Source: Phytoactinopolyspora halophila
GTDB lineage: Bacteria; Actinomycetota; Actinomycetes; Jiangellales; Jiangellaceae
Reading direction: 5' to 3'
Length of the DNA: 39,707 nt
NCBI RefSeq assembly: GCF_003287285.1
Contig: NZ_QMIG01000044.1
Coordinates: 1-39,707 of the forward strand
The notes under the pieces were generated by a model. That model ran no database searches. It saw only the letters and a list, made by a program, of their open reading frames with translations, and was not told where the DNA came from. Shown in pieces: positions 7,795 through 16,585 of this stretch. The position numbers and the translations under genes are program-made. How positions within the stretch are numbered: position 1 is the stretch's first letter; every line of letters starts with the position of its first letter.

Positions 7795-10329
7795 TCACGC
7801 CAGCTGGATGTCCTCCGGCGCTCCTTCGGCCACGATCTGACCACCGCCGACGCCGCCCGCCGGGCCGAGCTCGATCACCCAGTCCGACGCGCGGATGACG
7901 TCAGTGTCGTGCTCGATGGTCACGACGGTGTTCCCGGCGTCGACGAGTCGCTGGAGCACATCCAGCAAGCACGCGGTGTCCGCCGCATGCAGGCCGACCG
8001 TCGGCTCGTCGAGCAGGTACAGTGCCCGCGCGCCGGCACCGCCCTTCCGCGTGCCCTGCCGGGCCAGTTCCTTCGCCAGCTTGATGCGCTGCGCTTCGCC
8101 CCCGGATAACGTCGTCGCGGGCTGGCCCAGCGGCAGGTATCCGAGGCCGACGTCGGCCATTACCTGCAAGCGCGACGAGATCGCCGGCACGTCGCCGAAG
8201 ATGTCGAGTGCCTCGGCGACAGTCATGTCGAGCACCTGCGCGATATCGCGGCCGCCATACGTCACCGCCAGCACGGCGGGCTGGAAACGGCGTCCACGGC
8301 AGCTCGGACAGCGCACTTGCACGGCCGGCAGGAAGTGCATCTGAACGTCGAGCACGCCCGCGCCCTCGCAACGTTCGCATCGTCCTCCACGAACGTTGAA
8401 CGAGAAATGCCCAGGGGTGAGACCACGTTCCCGGGCCCCGGCCGTCGCGGCGAACGCCTCGCGGATCGGCGTGAACGCCCCGGAGTAGGTCGCCGCATTC
8501 GAGCGCGGCACGCGGCTGATGGGCTGCTGGTCGATGGTCACGACCTTGTCGAGGTGTTCCCACCCGTCGATCCCATCGTGCGCTCCGGATGTCTCGATGG
8601 CGCCGTAGAATCGTTGCCGCGCGGCGCGGCTGACGATGTCGAGCATCAGCGACGACTTGCCCGAGCCCGACGGCCCGGCAACCGCGACGAGAAGACCGAG
8701 CGGCAGCCGCACGGTGACCTCCTTGAGGTTGTGTTCCCTCGCCCCGCGAATGATCAATGCCGTCCCGTCGCCCGCTCTGCGGGTTTCCGGCACGGGTGTG
8801 GCCAACTGCCCTGCGAGGTGGCCGCCCGTCACCGAGTCCGGGCTCGCGGCCACCTCGTCCGGCGTACCCGTCACCACGATGCGCCCGCCATGCCGACCCG
8901 CACCGGGTCCGATATCGACGACGTGGTCGGCTGCTCGCAACACGTCGAGATCGTGCTCGATCACGAGCACCGTGTTCCCCAGGTCACGCAAACGGCGCAG
9001 CACGCCAATGAGCCGCTCCGTATCGGCCGGGTGCAGTCCGATAGTGGGTTCGTCGAGCACGTACAGCACCCCCGTCAGCCCCGAACCCAGCAGGGCGGCC
9101 AATCGCAGCCGCTGGGCTTCACCTCCGGAGAGGCTGGGAGTCGGCTGGCCGAGCGTGAGGTACCCGACGCCGACGTCGACCAGGCGGCGGATCCGTTCTT
9201 CGAGGTCGACGACGATGGGCTCGGCCACCAGCCACTCCTCGGCCGTGATCTGACCCCGGAGGGAATCGATCCAGGTCGCAAGCTCGTCGAGGGGCAAACG
9301 CAGCGCATCGATGATGGTCCGCCCGGCGACCGTGACGCGTCGACTCTCGGGACGGAGACGCGTGCCCCGGCAGTCCGGACACGTCTGCGTGACCAGGACG
9401 TGCTCCGCCCTCTCACGGTAGTCGGCGTCCTCGATGCGGTCCGCATAGCGCCGCAGCACGTTCGTCACCACACCCTCGAATCGCCCGCCCGTGACGGTCG
9501 CGGGTGGCTCGATGTCGGGGACGTGCCGGCGGAATTCAGGACTGTCGACGCCATAGAACAGCAGGTCACGTTGCGTCTCTCCGAGTTCCCTCACCGGCGC
9601 ATCGGCGTCGAAGGAGAAACCATAGTGCCGCGCGGCCGCCTGGAGCACCGAGATGTTGCGCGCAGTGAGCGAAGGATGCCAGCCGACGACGGCTCCTCCG
9701 GCCACGCTGCGCTCGTCGTCCACCAGGCGCTGTACGTCCGCGTCGAACACCGTTCCGAGGCCGGTGCAGGTGGGGCACGCACCGGCAGGCTTGTTGAACG
9801 AGAAATTTCCCATCACTAGCTCCGCCACGGGTGTTCCGCAGTGGGGACAGGGCACGGTCGGGCCCGCCTCTGGTGTCTCCTCCGGCTCGCCACCGGGGAC
9901 GTCGTCGTCCCATACTTCATCGCCACTCACCCGGTACGCCGGTGGGACGCCCTGCCCGCATTCCGGACACGCCTGGTAGCCGATGCGTGCCCACAGCACG
10001 CGGAGATAGGTGAAGACCTCCGTTGCGGTTCCGACGGTGGAACGCGGGCTGCGATTCGTCAGGTGCTGATCGACACTGATCGACGGCGACAGGCCGGTGA
10101 TCGAGTCCACCGCCGGCTTGCTCACGAACCCCGTCACCATACCCAGCGATTCGAGGTACTGGCGCTGGCCTTCCTTGTGCAGAATGTCGAACACCAACGA
10201 CGACTTGCCCGAGCCCGATACCCCGGTGGCCACGGTCAGCAGGCGTTTGGGCACGTCGACATCGATATTCGCGAGATTGTGTTCGCGCGCTCCAATGACC
10301 CGAATTCGTTCACCAACTCCGAAATCCAT
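7795..10329 (-). CDS. UvrA-like ABC ATPase lacking the UvrB-binding insert (UvrA2/DrrC/TioU type)
   Basis: An 844-residue duplicated ABC ATPase. Walker A sites are GVSGSGKSS (36-44) and GPSGSGKSS in the second half; ABC signatures are PSLSGGEAQRLRLA and TTLSGGEAQRIKLA; Walker B/D-loop segments are LYVLDEPTIGLH and LYLLDEPTVGLH. Zinc modules CPEC (121-124), CPHC (161-164), CPTC (185-188), CPDC and the CERC/CPSC pair are kept. Only 36 residues, mostly acidic, separate CPEC from CPHC, where canonical UvrA has well over 100 residues including the UvrB-binding domain. It therefore belongs to the UvrA2-like class. Actinobacterial members (DrrC in the daunorubicin cluster, TioU in the thiocoraline cluster) protect DNA from bound drugs. 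It is divergent from a tandem-MerR regulator, and the inverted repeats lie 2 nt from its ATG. Confidence 0.92.
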   Translation of the reverse strand: MDFGVGERIRVIGAREHNLANIDVDVPKRLLTVATGVSGSGKSSLVFDILHKEGQRQYLESLGMVTGFVSKPAVDSITGLSPSISVDQHLTNRSPRSTVGTATEVFTYLRVLWARIGYQACPECGQGVPPAYRVSGDEVWDDDVPGGEPEETPEAGPTVPCPHCGTPVAELVMGNFSFNKPAGACPTCTGLGTVFDADVQRLVDDERSVAGGAVVGWHPSLTARNISVLQAAARHYGFSFDADAPVRELGETQRDLLFYGVDSPEFRRHVPDIEPPATVTGGRFEGVVTNVLRRYADRIEDADYRERAEHVLVTQTCPDCRGTRLRPESRRVTVAGRTIIDALRLPLDELATWIDSLRGQITAEEWLVAEPIVVDLEERIRRLVDVGVGYLTLGQPTPSLSGGEAQRLRLAALLGSGLTGVLYVLDEPTIGLHPADTERLIGVLRRLRDLGNTVLVIEHDLDVLRAADHVVDIGPGAGRHGGRIVVTGTPDEVAASPDSVTGGHLAGQLATPVPETRRAGDGTALIIRGAREHNLKEVTVRLPLGLLVAVAGPSGSGKSSLMLDIVSRAARQRFYGAIETSGAHDGIDGWEHLDKVVTIDQQPISRVPRSNAATYSGAFTPIREAFAATAGARERGLTPGHFSFNVRGGRCERCEGAGVLDVQMHFLPAVQVRCPSCRGRRFQPAVLAVTYGGRDIAQVLDMTVAEALDIFGDVPAISSRLQVMADVGLGYLPLGQPATTLSGGEAQRIKLAKELARQGTRKGGAGARALYLLDEPTVGLHAADTACLLDVLQRLVDAGNTVVTIEHDTDVIRASDWVIELGPAGGVGGGQIVAEGAPEDIQLA

Positions 10330-10331
10330 AC

Positions 10332-10357
10332 CTTCAAGTATCTCATTGAAGTACTTG
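10332..10357. promoter_or_regulatory. Overlapping inverted repeats at the UvrA-like gene start (candidate MerR operator)
   Basis: CTTCAA (10332-10337) pairs with TTGAAG (10346-10351), and CAAGTA (10335-10340) pairs with TACTTG (10352-10357), giving two nested palindromes immediately upstream of the ATPase ATG (10329). On the minus strand a GATACT -10-like element sits 7 nt before the ATG, so the message may be leaderless and the operator would lie within its promoter. MerR-type regulators bind dyads between -35 and -10. The divergent gene encodes a double MerR protein. Confidence 0.4.
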
Positions 10358-10433
10358 CGTAAACTTTGTCTGAGCTAACCTCGAATTTCATCGTGCCTAT
10401 ACAGAAAAACTCTCAACTAGCGGAGAAAAGGCA

Positions 10434-11204
10434 TTGGCATCGACTGGCGAACCGATGGATCGGGCAGGGAAACGGCTGCGGCCGGTCGATCTCGCCCGGG
10501 CGGCGGGTATCTCGACACAGCAGGTCCGCAACTACGAAGAGGCTGGCGCGCTACCCGCGGCTCCACGCACGCCCTCCGGCTATCGCAGCTACGACGCGCG
10601 GCACCGGAACGCCCTGCTGACGTATCGGGCGCTCGTCCGCGGATACGGAACGGACACCGCCCTGGCCATCATGCGGGCCGTGCACGCCGGGGACATCCCC
10701 CAGACTCTCACCCTCATCGATGCCGGGCACGCTGCGCTGCACGAACAACGGCTGTCCCTGGAAGCGACGCAGAACGCCCTGGAAGTGGTGGCCGAGGAGA
10801 ACCCGGACAGCTCGGCTCCGGGGCGTTCGGGCATGCGCATCGGCGAGGTCGCCGCCTACCTCGGCATACGCGCCTCCGCGCTGCGCGTGTGGGAGTCCGC
10901 CGGCCTCCTGGCGCCACGGCGCGAACACGGCACCAGGTATCGCAGCTTCGACCCGGCCGATATCCGGGATGCCCGAATCATCCACATGCTGCGGCAGAGC
11001 GGATACCTTCTCCCGCAGATCCGTTCCGTGCTTGACGGGCTCCGCCACACCGGAAATACCGACGCGCTCCGCGCGGCGATCGAACAGCGCCAGAAGCAGC
11101 TGATACAGCGCTCGACCGCCATGCTCGAAGGCGCCAGCCTCCTCCATCGCTACATCACCGGCGAGCAGATCTCCGGCGCCGATGCGGGTGGCGCAGGTGG
11201 ATGA
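10434..11204 (+). CDS. Tandem-domain MerR transcriptional regulator (TioE-like)
   Basis: A 256-residue protein with two complete MerR winged-helix domains. The first covers about 16-85 (RPVDLARAAGISTQQVRNYE, then PSGYRSYDARH). The second covers about 134-203 (MRIGEVAAYLGIRASALRVW, then GTRYRSFDPADIRDARIIHM). A helical linker joins them and a short helical tail follows. No Cys-based metal site is apparent. Single-chain double MerR proteins are found in actinobacteria beside UvrA-like resistance ATPases, as with TioE/TioU (named from memory of the family). I infer that it controls the divergent ATPase and itself from the dyads at 10332-10357. The start TTG 10434 has GGAG 8 nt upstream (10422-10425); ATG 10455 is the alternative. 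The gene ends 4 bp before a long hairpin. Confidence 0.88.
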   Translation: MASTGEPMDRAGKRLRPVDLARAAGISTQQVRNYEEAGALPAAPRTPSGYRSYDARHRNALLTYRALVRGYGTDTALAIMRAVHAGDIPQTLTLIDAGHAALHEQRLSLEATQNALEVVAEENPDSSAPGRSGMRIGEVAAYLGIRASALRVWESAGLLAPRREHGTRYRSFDPADIRDARIIHMLRQSGYLLPQIRSVLDGLRHTGNTDALRAAIEQRQKQLIQRSTAMLEGASLLHRYITGEQISGADAGGAGG

Positions 11205-11208
11205 TCTA

Positions 11209-11276
11209 ACTTCTTGGGCCTGTGGAACGTCCAGAGCCGGATTTTGCCTTCTGGACGTTGCGCAGGCCCAAGAAGT
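11209..11276. terminator. Long imperfect hairpin after the MerR gene
   Basis: Two 26-nt arms (11209-11234 and 11251-11276) are inverted copies with 24 of 26 positions paired, around a 16-nt loop. It begins 4 nt after the MerR stop, between convergent genes. It is much longer than a usual intrinsic terminator and has no T-run, so it may be a palindromic repeat element that also stops transcription. Confidence 0.55.
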
Positions 11277-11349
11277 GCTCTCGTTCCAGCCTCTCGTCAC
11301 CGCCCGACCCGGCACCGAGTGGGGTGGTACCGAGCGGCGGCGACGAAGG

Positions 11350-11389
11350 AACCGACATTGTCGAGGCCATCGCCTTGATGATGTCGGTT
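11350..11389. repeat. Palindromic repeat, copy 1 (degenerate)
   Basis: 17-nt arms (11350-11366 and 11373-11389) with 14 paired positions and a 6-nt loop. Its sequence (AACCGACATTGTCGAGG arm) is clearly related to the hairpins at 26306-26345 and 27330-27375. It lies between the MerR gene and the oppositely oriented FAD-oxidoreductase gene. It may act as the terminator of the latter. Confidence 0.6.
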
Positions 11390-11456
11390 CGTTTGTCAGC
11401 GGCAAGGGGCGGAGGCCCAGCGCAAGGCTCAGCCGTGGCACGGATGCGCGTCGCAC

Positions 11457-13700
11457 CTACGAATACACGCGCAGGGAGATCACATGTGCCCGTGGTGCGC
11501 CGTTGGTGGCCTCGGCGACGAGCCGCAGTGCGCGGGCAGACGTCGGAATGTCGAGCCGGTGCACGCGCCGGCGCCACCGGTTCGCCCGCTCCGACAGCAC
11601 GACGCGCCAGTCCCCCGTCCCATCCGCGTCGACCTCGATCCGGTACTCGCGGACTAGGGTCGGAAGCACCTCGAACGGCGTACGCCAGTGATGCAGGTTG
11701 ATCAGGTACTCGTCGACATCGTCGTCGAAGATGATCTCTACCTGTCGCACAGGGATCGGCTGCTCCCAGTCCAGCCGCAGCCACTCACCACCGTCGCCGG
11801 ACAGCGGCTCGGACGCCCACAGCTGGGGACCCGCCCAGGGGCGCGCATACCCGCCGACGGCCTTGTCCGGCTCGTATGCCGCCGTGTCCGGACGTACCGC
11901 CACGCAGAAAGTCTGCCAGTCGCGGAGCTTGGGCCATTCCAGCAACGGCTGATCGAAATCGGCGTTCGGCGGAGCTGGCCGGTAGAAGTAACTGCGCACG
12001 CCCGGCTCGGCGATTCCGCTGGTGAAGATCGTCAGCTGGGGATTCTCCCGCACCACCACGAAGGCATTGCGCGGCGTTTCCGGCCGCCACGGCAGGTCGA
12101 GCCAGACCCACCGGGTTGGCCCGGCGGCGATCGGGGCGACGGCACCGCCCACCCGCTCGTGCGGAACGTAGTTCTGCTCGCGCCCGGTATCGAACAGCTC
12201 GACCTCCAGCTCGGTATCCGCCGCGGCTTCGACCAGCAGCCCCACTTCGGTCAGCTCGGGGTCCACCGGCACGATCGTTCCGACATCGCCCGTCAACGGC
12301 CACCGCCTGCCGCCGGTCGGCTCCGGGCGGACCGCCAACCGGGTCAGGGTGCTGGACGCCGTCACCGTCGCCGCGCGCGCGACGTCGGCGGGATCCTCGT
12401 TGCGCACCCCCAGGATCGACGCGTCCTCACGCAGCATCGCCTGGTGCAGCTCGGATAGATGGTCGCGGGCCAGCTCGCGCGGAGTGACGCCGAGGTTCTG
12501 AGCGACCGCCGCGCCACTGCCTACAGCCTGTCCCACTACCGCGCACGTCGCCATCACCCGGGTGGTGCCGAAGGCGACGTGGGAGGCGCTGATGTCCCGG
12601 CCCGCGAACCAGAGGTTCTCGACGTTCGCCGAATACAGGCAGCGCAGCGGGATGTGGTACGTGCCGTTCGGATGCCAGTGCTTCGATCCCGCTTCGGTGG
12701 CGTAGACGCCCTGCGGTGGGTGCAGATCGATCGACCAGCCACCGAACGCGACGCGGTCCTCGAATGGCGTCTGGGCGAGGATGTCGTGCTGGGTGAGCGT
12801 GTAGTCGCCGACGAACCGACGATACTCACGCTTTCCGGGCACCGTCCCGACCCATTCGAGCTCCATCGTGTCCGAATCGAAGTTGCCGGAGTTCTTGATG
12901 TAGTCCCAGATCCCGTAGATGACCGCCCACAGTTCGTCGCGGATGCGCTCGTTCTCGTGGACCGTGTCAATCTCGCCGCCCCACTCGATCCACCAGTAGG
13001 CGCATCCGTTATCTCCGGACCGGATGATCCGCCGCTCGGGAATGGGCGTCTTCGTGACATCGACGGCGAACGACGGCGGGACGTACTTGACCGGATAGCC
13101 GACGTCCTTGGTGTAGAACAGCAGGGTGCTGCCGAGCGTGATGTCGTCGGCCACGTCGGGCGCCCACGGCTCGTCGTACTCGGCCCGGCTTTCGCGCCCG
13201 ATGCGATGCCGGGCACCGGCGAGGTGCCCGATCAGGCCGTCGCCCGTGCAGTCGGCGAACATGGGCGATTCGAACCGGATCCGCCGTTCGGAACCCAGCA
13301 TCCACCCGGTGATCGCGTCGACCCGTCGCCGGGAGCCGTCATCGCTCGCCTCCACCTCGTGAACGTCCGTGTTCAGGAACGTCTGTATACCGGGCTCCTC
13401 ACGCACCGCTTCGTGAACGACCGTGTCCCAGTAGTACGGGTTGCCCTCGGGATTGCGGTACTGGTTCTCCACGTACAGCTCTCCCATGATCCCGGTCTCG
13501 CGGGCGTAGCGCTGCCGGCCGTGCGCCGTGGCACCACAGACCCACACGCGGACCTCACTGGACGAATTCCCGCCCAGCACCGGCCGGTTGTTCACCAGGG
13601 CAACGCTGCGGCCCAGGCGCGCAGCGGCGATCGCCGCGCACACGCCCGCAAGGCCACCGCCGACCACGGTCAGGTCGGTCTGGACAGACTCGTCTCGCAT
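11457..13700 (-). CDS. FAD-dependent oxidoreductase (FAD_oxidored family) with C-terminal beta-sandwich
   Basis: A 747-residue protein. The N-terminus has a Rossmann FAD site, TVVGGGLAGVCAAIAAAR, followed by NNRPVLGGNSSSEVRVW. The second FAD contact region reads LWFAGRDISASHVAFGTTRV with ATCAVVGQAVGSGAA, typical of the FAD_oxidored (PF12831-like) group. From about residue 600 the protein changes to a discoidin-like beta-sandwich (PIPVRQVEIIFDDDVDEYL, YRIEVDADGTGDWRVVL, ARALRLVAEATNGAP). No secretion signal is seen, so it is probably cytoplasmic. Enzymes of this group often occur in sugar or uronide catabolic loci. ATG 13700 has AAGAGGA 9 nt upstream. It is the last gene of the minus-strand unit with the binding protein and IclR, pointing to oxidation of the imported compound. 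Confidence 0.85.
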   Translation of the reverse strand: MRDESVQTDLTVVGGGLAGVCAAIAAARLGRSVALVNNRPVLGGNSSSEVRVWVCGATAHGRQRYARETGIMGELYVENQYRNPEGNPYYWDTVVHEAVREEPGIQTFLNTDVHEVEASDDGSRRRVDAITGWMLGSERRIRFESPMFADCTGDGLIGHLAGARHRIGRESRAEYDEPWAPDVADDITLGSTLLFYTKDVGYPVKYVPPSFAVDVTKTPIPERRIIRSGDNGCAYWWIEWGGEIDTVHENERIRDELWAVIYGIWDYIKNSGNFDSDTMELEWVGTVPGKREYRRFVGDYTLTQHDILAQTPFEDRVAFGGWSIDLHPPQGVYATEAGSKHWHPNGTYHIPLRCLYSANVENLWFAGRDISASHVAFGTTRVMATCAVVGQAVGSGAAVAQNLGVTPRELARDHLSELHQAMLREDASILGVRNEDPADVARAATVTASSTLTRLAVRPEPTGGRRWPLTGDVGTIVPVDPELTEVGLLVEAAADTELEVELFDTGREQNYVPHERVGGAVAPIAAGPTRWVWLDLPWRPETPRNAFVVVRENPQLTIFTSGIAEPGVRSYFYRPAPPNADFDQPLLEWPKLRDWQTFCVAVRPDTAAYEPDKAVGGYARPWAGPQLWASEPLSGDGGEWLRLDWEQPIPVRQVEIIFDDDVDEYLINLHHWRTPFEVLPTLVREYRIEVDADGTGDWRVVLSERANRWRRRVHRLDIPTSARALRLVAEATNGAPRAHVISLRVYS

Positions 13701-13785
13701 ATTCGTCAATCCTCTTGGGGTCGGTTTCTCGGTCTTGACGTCCGCCGGCGGCCGCGCCGACGGTGATCACGCTGGTCAGGGCGTA

Positions 13786-14562
13786 CTAGTCGCTGAGCGC
13801 CTGTTCGACCGAGCGCCGGAAGCTGTGCAGCCAGAGCCGGATCGTGTCCGGATCGGCCAGCTCGGTGCGCCCGGTGAGCGCCAATGCCACGGGCGGCTCG
13901 CCAGGCGCATCCACCGTGATGGCCGAGGACATGTGCCCCGGCTTCAACCATCCATCGAGGATCAGGCAGTCGTGGACCAGCAGTTCGCGACCACGCCGCA
14001 GCGCCTCCTGTTCGGACTGCGGCGCCGGTGGCTCGGGCCGCTCCCAGCCGTACTTGTCGCGCGATTCCCGCAGCAGCTCGAGGGCCTCGTCTTCGGGAAG
14101 GTCCAGCAACAAGCGCAACCCCGGCGCCGACAGGTGCAACGGCCAGCCATCGGCATTGAACAGCACCGGCTGGTCATCGCCGCGCGTGCGGAGGAAGTAA
14201 ATGACCTCTCCCCGCCACAGCACCGACAGCGAGACGGCCATGTCCCGCGCGTGCCGGGCGGCCTCCTCCATCGCCTTGCGCGGCTTGTGGGCCAGGTTGA
14301 ACTTGGTAATGGCCGCCGCACCGAGCGACAGCACGCCGAAATCGGGAGCGAAGCTGCGGTAGCCAGTCTTGCGCGCATACCCGGCTGCCGCGAGCGTGGA
14401 CAGGATCCGCGACACCGAGCTCTGGTGCAGACCGACCCGACGAGCGATCTCGCTGGCCGAGAGTGGCTCGTCGGACTCGACGAGCGCCTGTAACACGCTC
14501 ACTCCATTGGCGAGCGCCTTGGCCGAGAGGCCAGTTCGCTCGGCGGCTGCTTCAGTTCCCAT
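13786..14562 (-). CDS. IclR-family transcriptional regulator
   Basis: A 258-residue protein with an N-terminal winged helix-turn-helix (about 15-75: SVLQALVESDEPLSASEIAR, GLHQSSVSRILSTLAAAGY) and a C-terminal IclR effector domain (about 90-255). The effector domain includes MAVSLSVLWRGEVIYFLRTR, PLHLSAPGLRLLLDL and PGHMSSAITVDAPGEPPVAL. It is of standard length. The start ATG 14562 lies inside the end of the binding-protein gene (11-bp overlap), so the two are translationally coupled. The FAD-oxidoreductase gene follows after 85 bp. IclR proteins usually sense a small catabolite and control the neighbouring pathway. The dyads at 16566-16585 and 23795-23818 are candidate binding sites, but nothing in the sequence proves this. 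Confidence 0.92.
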   Translation of the reverse strand: MGTEAAAERTGLSAKALANGVSVLQALVESDEPLSASEIARRVGLHQSSVSRILSTLAAAGYARKTGYRSFAPDFGVLSLGAAAITKFNLAHKPRKAMEEAARHARDMAVSLSVLWRGEVIYFLRTRGDDQPVLFNADGWPLHLSAPGLRLLLDLPEDEALELLRESRDKYGWERPEPPAPQSEQEALRRGRELLVHDCLILDGWLKPGHMSSAITVDAPGEPPVALALTGRTELADPDTIRLWLHSFRRSVEQALSD

Positions 14563-16513
14563 CGAAAAAGTATTGCTCCGGATTTGTCGGTGCTGGTGTC
14601 GGATAGGTCCACGAATTGGGCATGGACTCCGGAATGTTGCGGAGGGTCGCGGCGGCGACGCCGTACTCGTCGGGTTGCAGGTTGATACCCATGACCCAGA
14701 ATTCCTCGCGGGCGATACGCAGGATCTCGGCCATGGCACTGGCCTGCTCCTCGGGATCGGTGGTCGCCTTGATCTGATCGTAGAGCTCGAACTGGCGACG
14801 CATCGCGTCGGGTGGCTCCTCACCACTCTCGCCGCCACTCTGGTACCACCGGGTCCACGTGACGGCGTACGCGGCATTTCCCGCGATGGTCGGCACGTAG
14901 AAGCGGGGAGCCAGGTAGATGTCGTTGAGCCCACCGGAGCCCTGCCAGACGGCCGCATCATGGTCTCCTGCCTCGGTTCGTTCCAGGAACAACGAGCGGT
15001 CGATGCCGTTGATACTGGTGTCCACCCCGACCTTCTTCCAGTAGCCCTCGATCAAATTCAGCGTGTCCGGGTAGTCCGGCCAGATCCCCGTGGCGAACTC
15101 GATGAGGATCTGCAGCCGGTCCCCGCTGGGCAGCAGCCGGTAGCCGTCGCCGTCCTTGTCGGGCAGCACACCGTCGAGATACTCGTTCGCCAGGTCCACG
15201 TCGTACTCGGTGTACTGCTTGGCGAGTTCCTCGTTGTACAGCTCGGACTCCGGGCGCGGCGCGCATTGCCACGGCTCCCCCTGACGCTGGTAGACCGCAG
15301 TGATGATCTCTTCACGATCGATGGCGTGGGACAGCCCGATTCGAAAGTCCTTGTTCCGGAACACCTCCCGGACCTCGTCGTTCTCGTGGCTGAGGTTCAG
15401 GCACAACGCCATCGTGTTCATGTTGGCCGGAACGGCGTCGAAGAAACGATAGCCACCGGACTCCCGGTCTTCGGCGAGGACGGGCCGGTTCTCCAGGCTG
15501 TTCACCGGTCGTAGCTGGAAGTCGATGTCGCCGGAGACGACGCGCAGCAAGATGACCTCTTCGTCCTGGATCATGTCGTAGGTGACCCGGTCGATGTAGG
15601 GGAGCTGGTTACCGTCCGGGTCCGTCTTGAAGTAATAAGGGTTGCGTTCGAGACGGACCTGGTTTCCCTCGCCCACGGGGTCGACGACGATCCACGGGTT
15701 GAGCGTCGGCAAGTCCGGGTTGGACCAGATCTCGGCCTTGTCCTGGAACAGCTGCATCCAGTCGGCCGCCCCTTCGGACTCGACCAGATCGTCGAGTTCC
15801 GAGTTGTAGTCCGGGTGGAACTGCTCCAGGTAATGCTTGGGCAAGCTGACCAGCGTGGTGCCGGCGCTTGAGGCGTACACCTTGGCCTGGTCCTGGAGGA
15901 AGAGCCCTTCGGGTTCGTCGAACACGAATGTCACCGTGTAATCGTCGATCTTCTCCGCCCGCACCGGGTTGGGCGAACCTCCGGGATACAGCTCCTCGTT
16001 GTTCAGGACGTCGTTACGGGCGAAGACGAGATCGTCGGCGGTGAACGGCTCGCCGTCGGACCACTTCATGCCGTCGCGCAATCGGAACGTGAACTCCCGA
16101 TCATCGTCGCTGACCTCGAAGCTCTCGGCGATGTTCGGGATCACGGATATCTCCCAGTCGGGGGTCCAGCGCACCAGCGCTTCGTACCCGACGATCCGGT
16201 ACAGCTGGATGGCTTCTCCGGGACCCAGGATTGCGCTCGTCAGCTCGCCACCGTAGCTCCCGATCTCCGCGACCGGCTCGACGACGAGCGGGTTGGCGGG
16301 CAGCCGCTCTTCCAGCGGTGGAAGGTCACCGTCTGCGACGCGCTGGGCGAGCATCGGTGACTCCTGGCCCTGGGGCCCGTCCGAGCCTTCGTTTTCCCCT
16401 CCTCGCGGTTCGGGTTCAAGGCTGCACCCACCGAGGAGATACACGGTCGCGGCGCCACCACTGGCCGCGAGGAACCGCCGTCGAGACAAGCTTCTGGCCA
16501 CGTTCTTGGTCAC
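14552..16513 (-). CDS. Tat-exported lipoprotein, family 5 ABC substrate-binding protein
   Basis: A 653-residue solute-binding protein (SBP_bac_5, cluster C). The N-terminus has a twin-arginine motif SRRRFLAAS (10-18) and a lipobox LLGGC with Cys30, so it is probably folded before export and anchored to the outer face of the membrane. A Glu/Gly-rich linker follows, then family segments such as WTPDWEISVIPNIAESFEVS, FTFRLRDGMKWSDGEPFTAD, LPYIDRVTYDMIQDEEVIL and KDFRIGLSHAIDREEI. It is longer than typical peptide-binding members; large proteins of this family often bind oligosaccharides, as in Thermotoga. GTG 16513 has GGAGGA 5 nt upstream. It is divergent from the plus-strand arm that encodes the permeases and ATPase of the same transporter. 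Ligand unknown. Confidence 0.92.
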   Translation of the reverse strand: MTKNVARSLSRRRFLAASGGAATVYLLGGCSLEPEPRGGENEGSDGPQGQESPMLAQRVADGDLPPLEERLPANPLVVEPVAEIGSYGGELTSAILGPGEAIQLYRIVGYEALVRWTPDWEISVIPNIAESFEVSDDDREFTFRLRDGMKWSDGEPFTADDLVFARNDVLNNEELYPGGSPNPVRAEKIDDYTVTFVFDEPEGLFLQDQAKVYASSAGTTLVSLPKHYLEQFHPDYNSELDDLVESEGAADWMQLFQDKAEIWSNPDLPTLNPWIVVDPVGEGNQVRLERNPYYFKTDPDGNQLPYIDRVTYDMIQDEEVILLRVVSGDIDFQLRPVNSLENRPVLAEDRESGGYRFFDAVPANMNTMALCLNLSHENDEVREVFRNKDFRIGLSHAIDREEIITAVYQRQGEPWQCAPRPESELYNEELAKQYTEYDVDLANEYLDGVLPDKDGDGYRLLPSGDRLQILIEFATGIWPDYPDTLNLIEGYWKKVGVDTSINGIDRSLFLERTEAGDHDAAVWQGSGGLNDIYLAPRFYVPTIAGNAAYAVTWTRWYQSGGESGEEPPDAMRRQFELYDQIKATTDPEEQASAMAEILRIAREEFWVMGINLQPDEYGVAAATLRNIPESMPNSWTYPTPAPTNPEQYFFDGN

Positions 16514-16565
16514 GGGGTCCTCCTTCAACGGCTGACGACATCGGCTCTTGACTCCGGGCCGTACA

Positions 16566-16585
16566 CATGCTCTGATCAGACCATG
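16566..16585. promoter_or_regulatory. 20-bp palindrome in the divergent promoter of the transport locus
   Basis: CATG-C-TCTGATCAGA-C-CATG is symmetrical at 18 of 20 positions and overlaps the ATG (16583) of the phosphoesterase gene. It is the only clear dyad in the 69-bp gap between the two arms. A TTGACT hexamer (16548-16553) precedes it by 12 nt. It is a candidate operator for the IclR regulator. Confidence 0.35.

Noticed and set aside
8317-9819. Long open frame opposite the UvrA-like gene
   Set aside because: It lies wholly within a gene with complete ATPase motifs; the translation has no motif and is rich in Arg, Asp and Gln, as expected for an antisense frame in high-GC DNA.
12459-13766. 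435-codon open frame opposite the FAD oxidoreductase
   Set aside because: Antisense shadow of a gene with clear FAD-binding motifs; no ribosome-binding site and no domain-like sequence.
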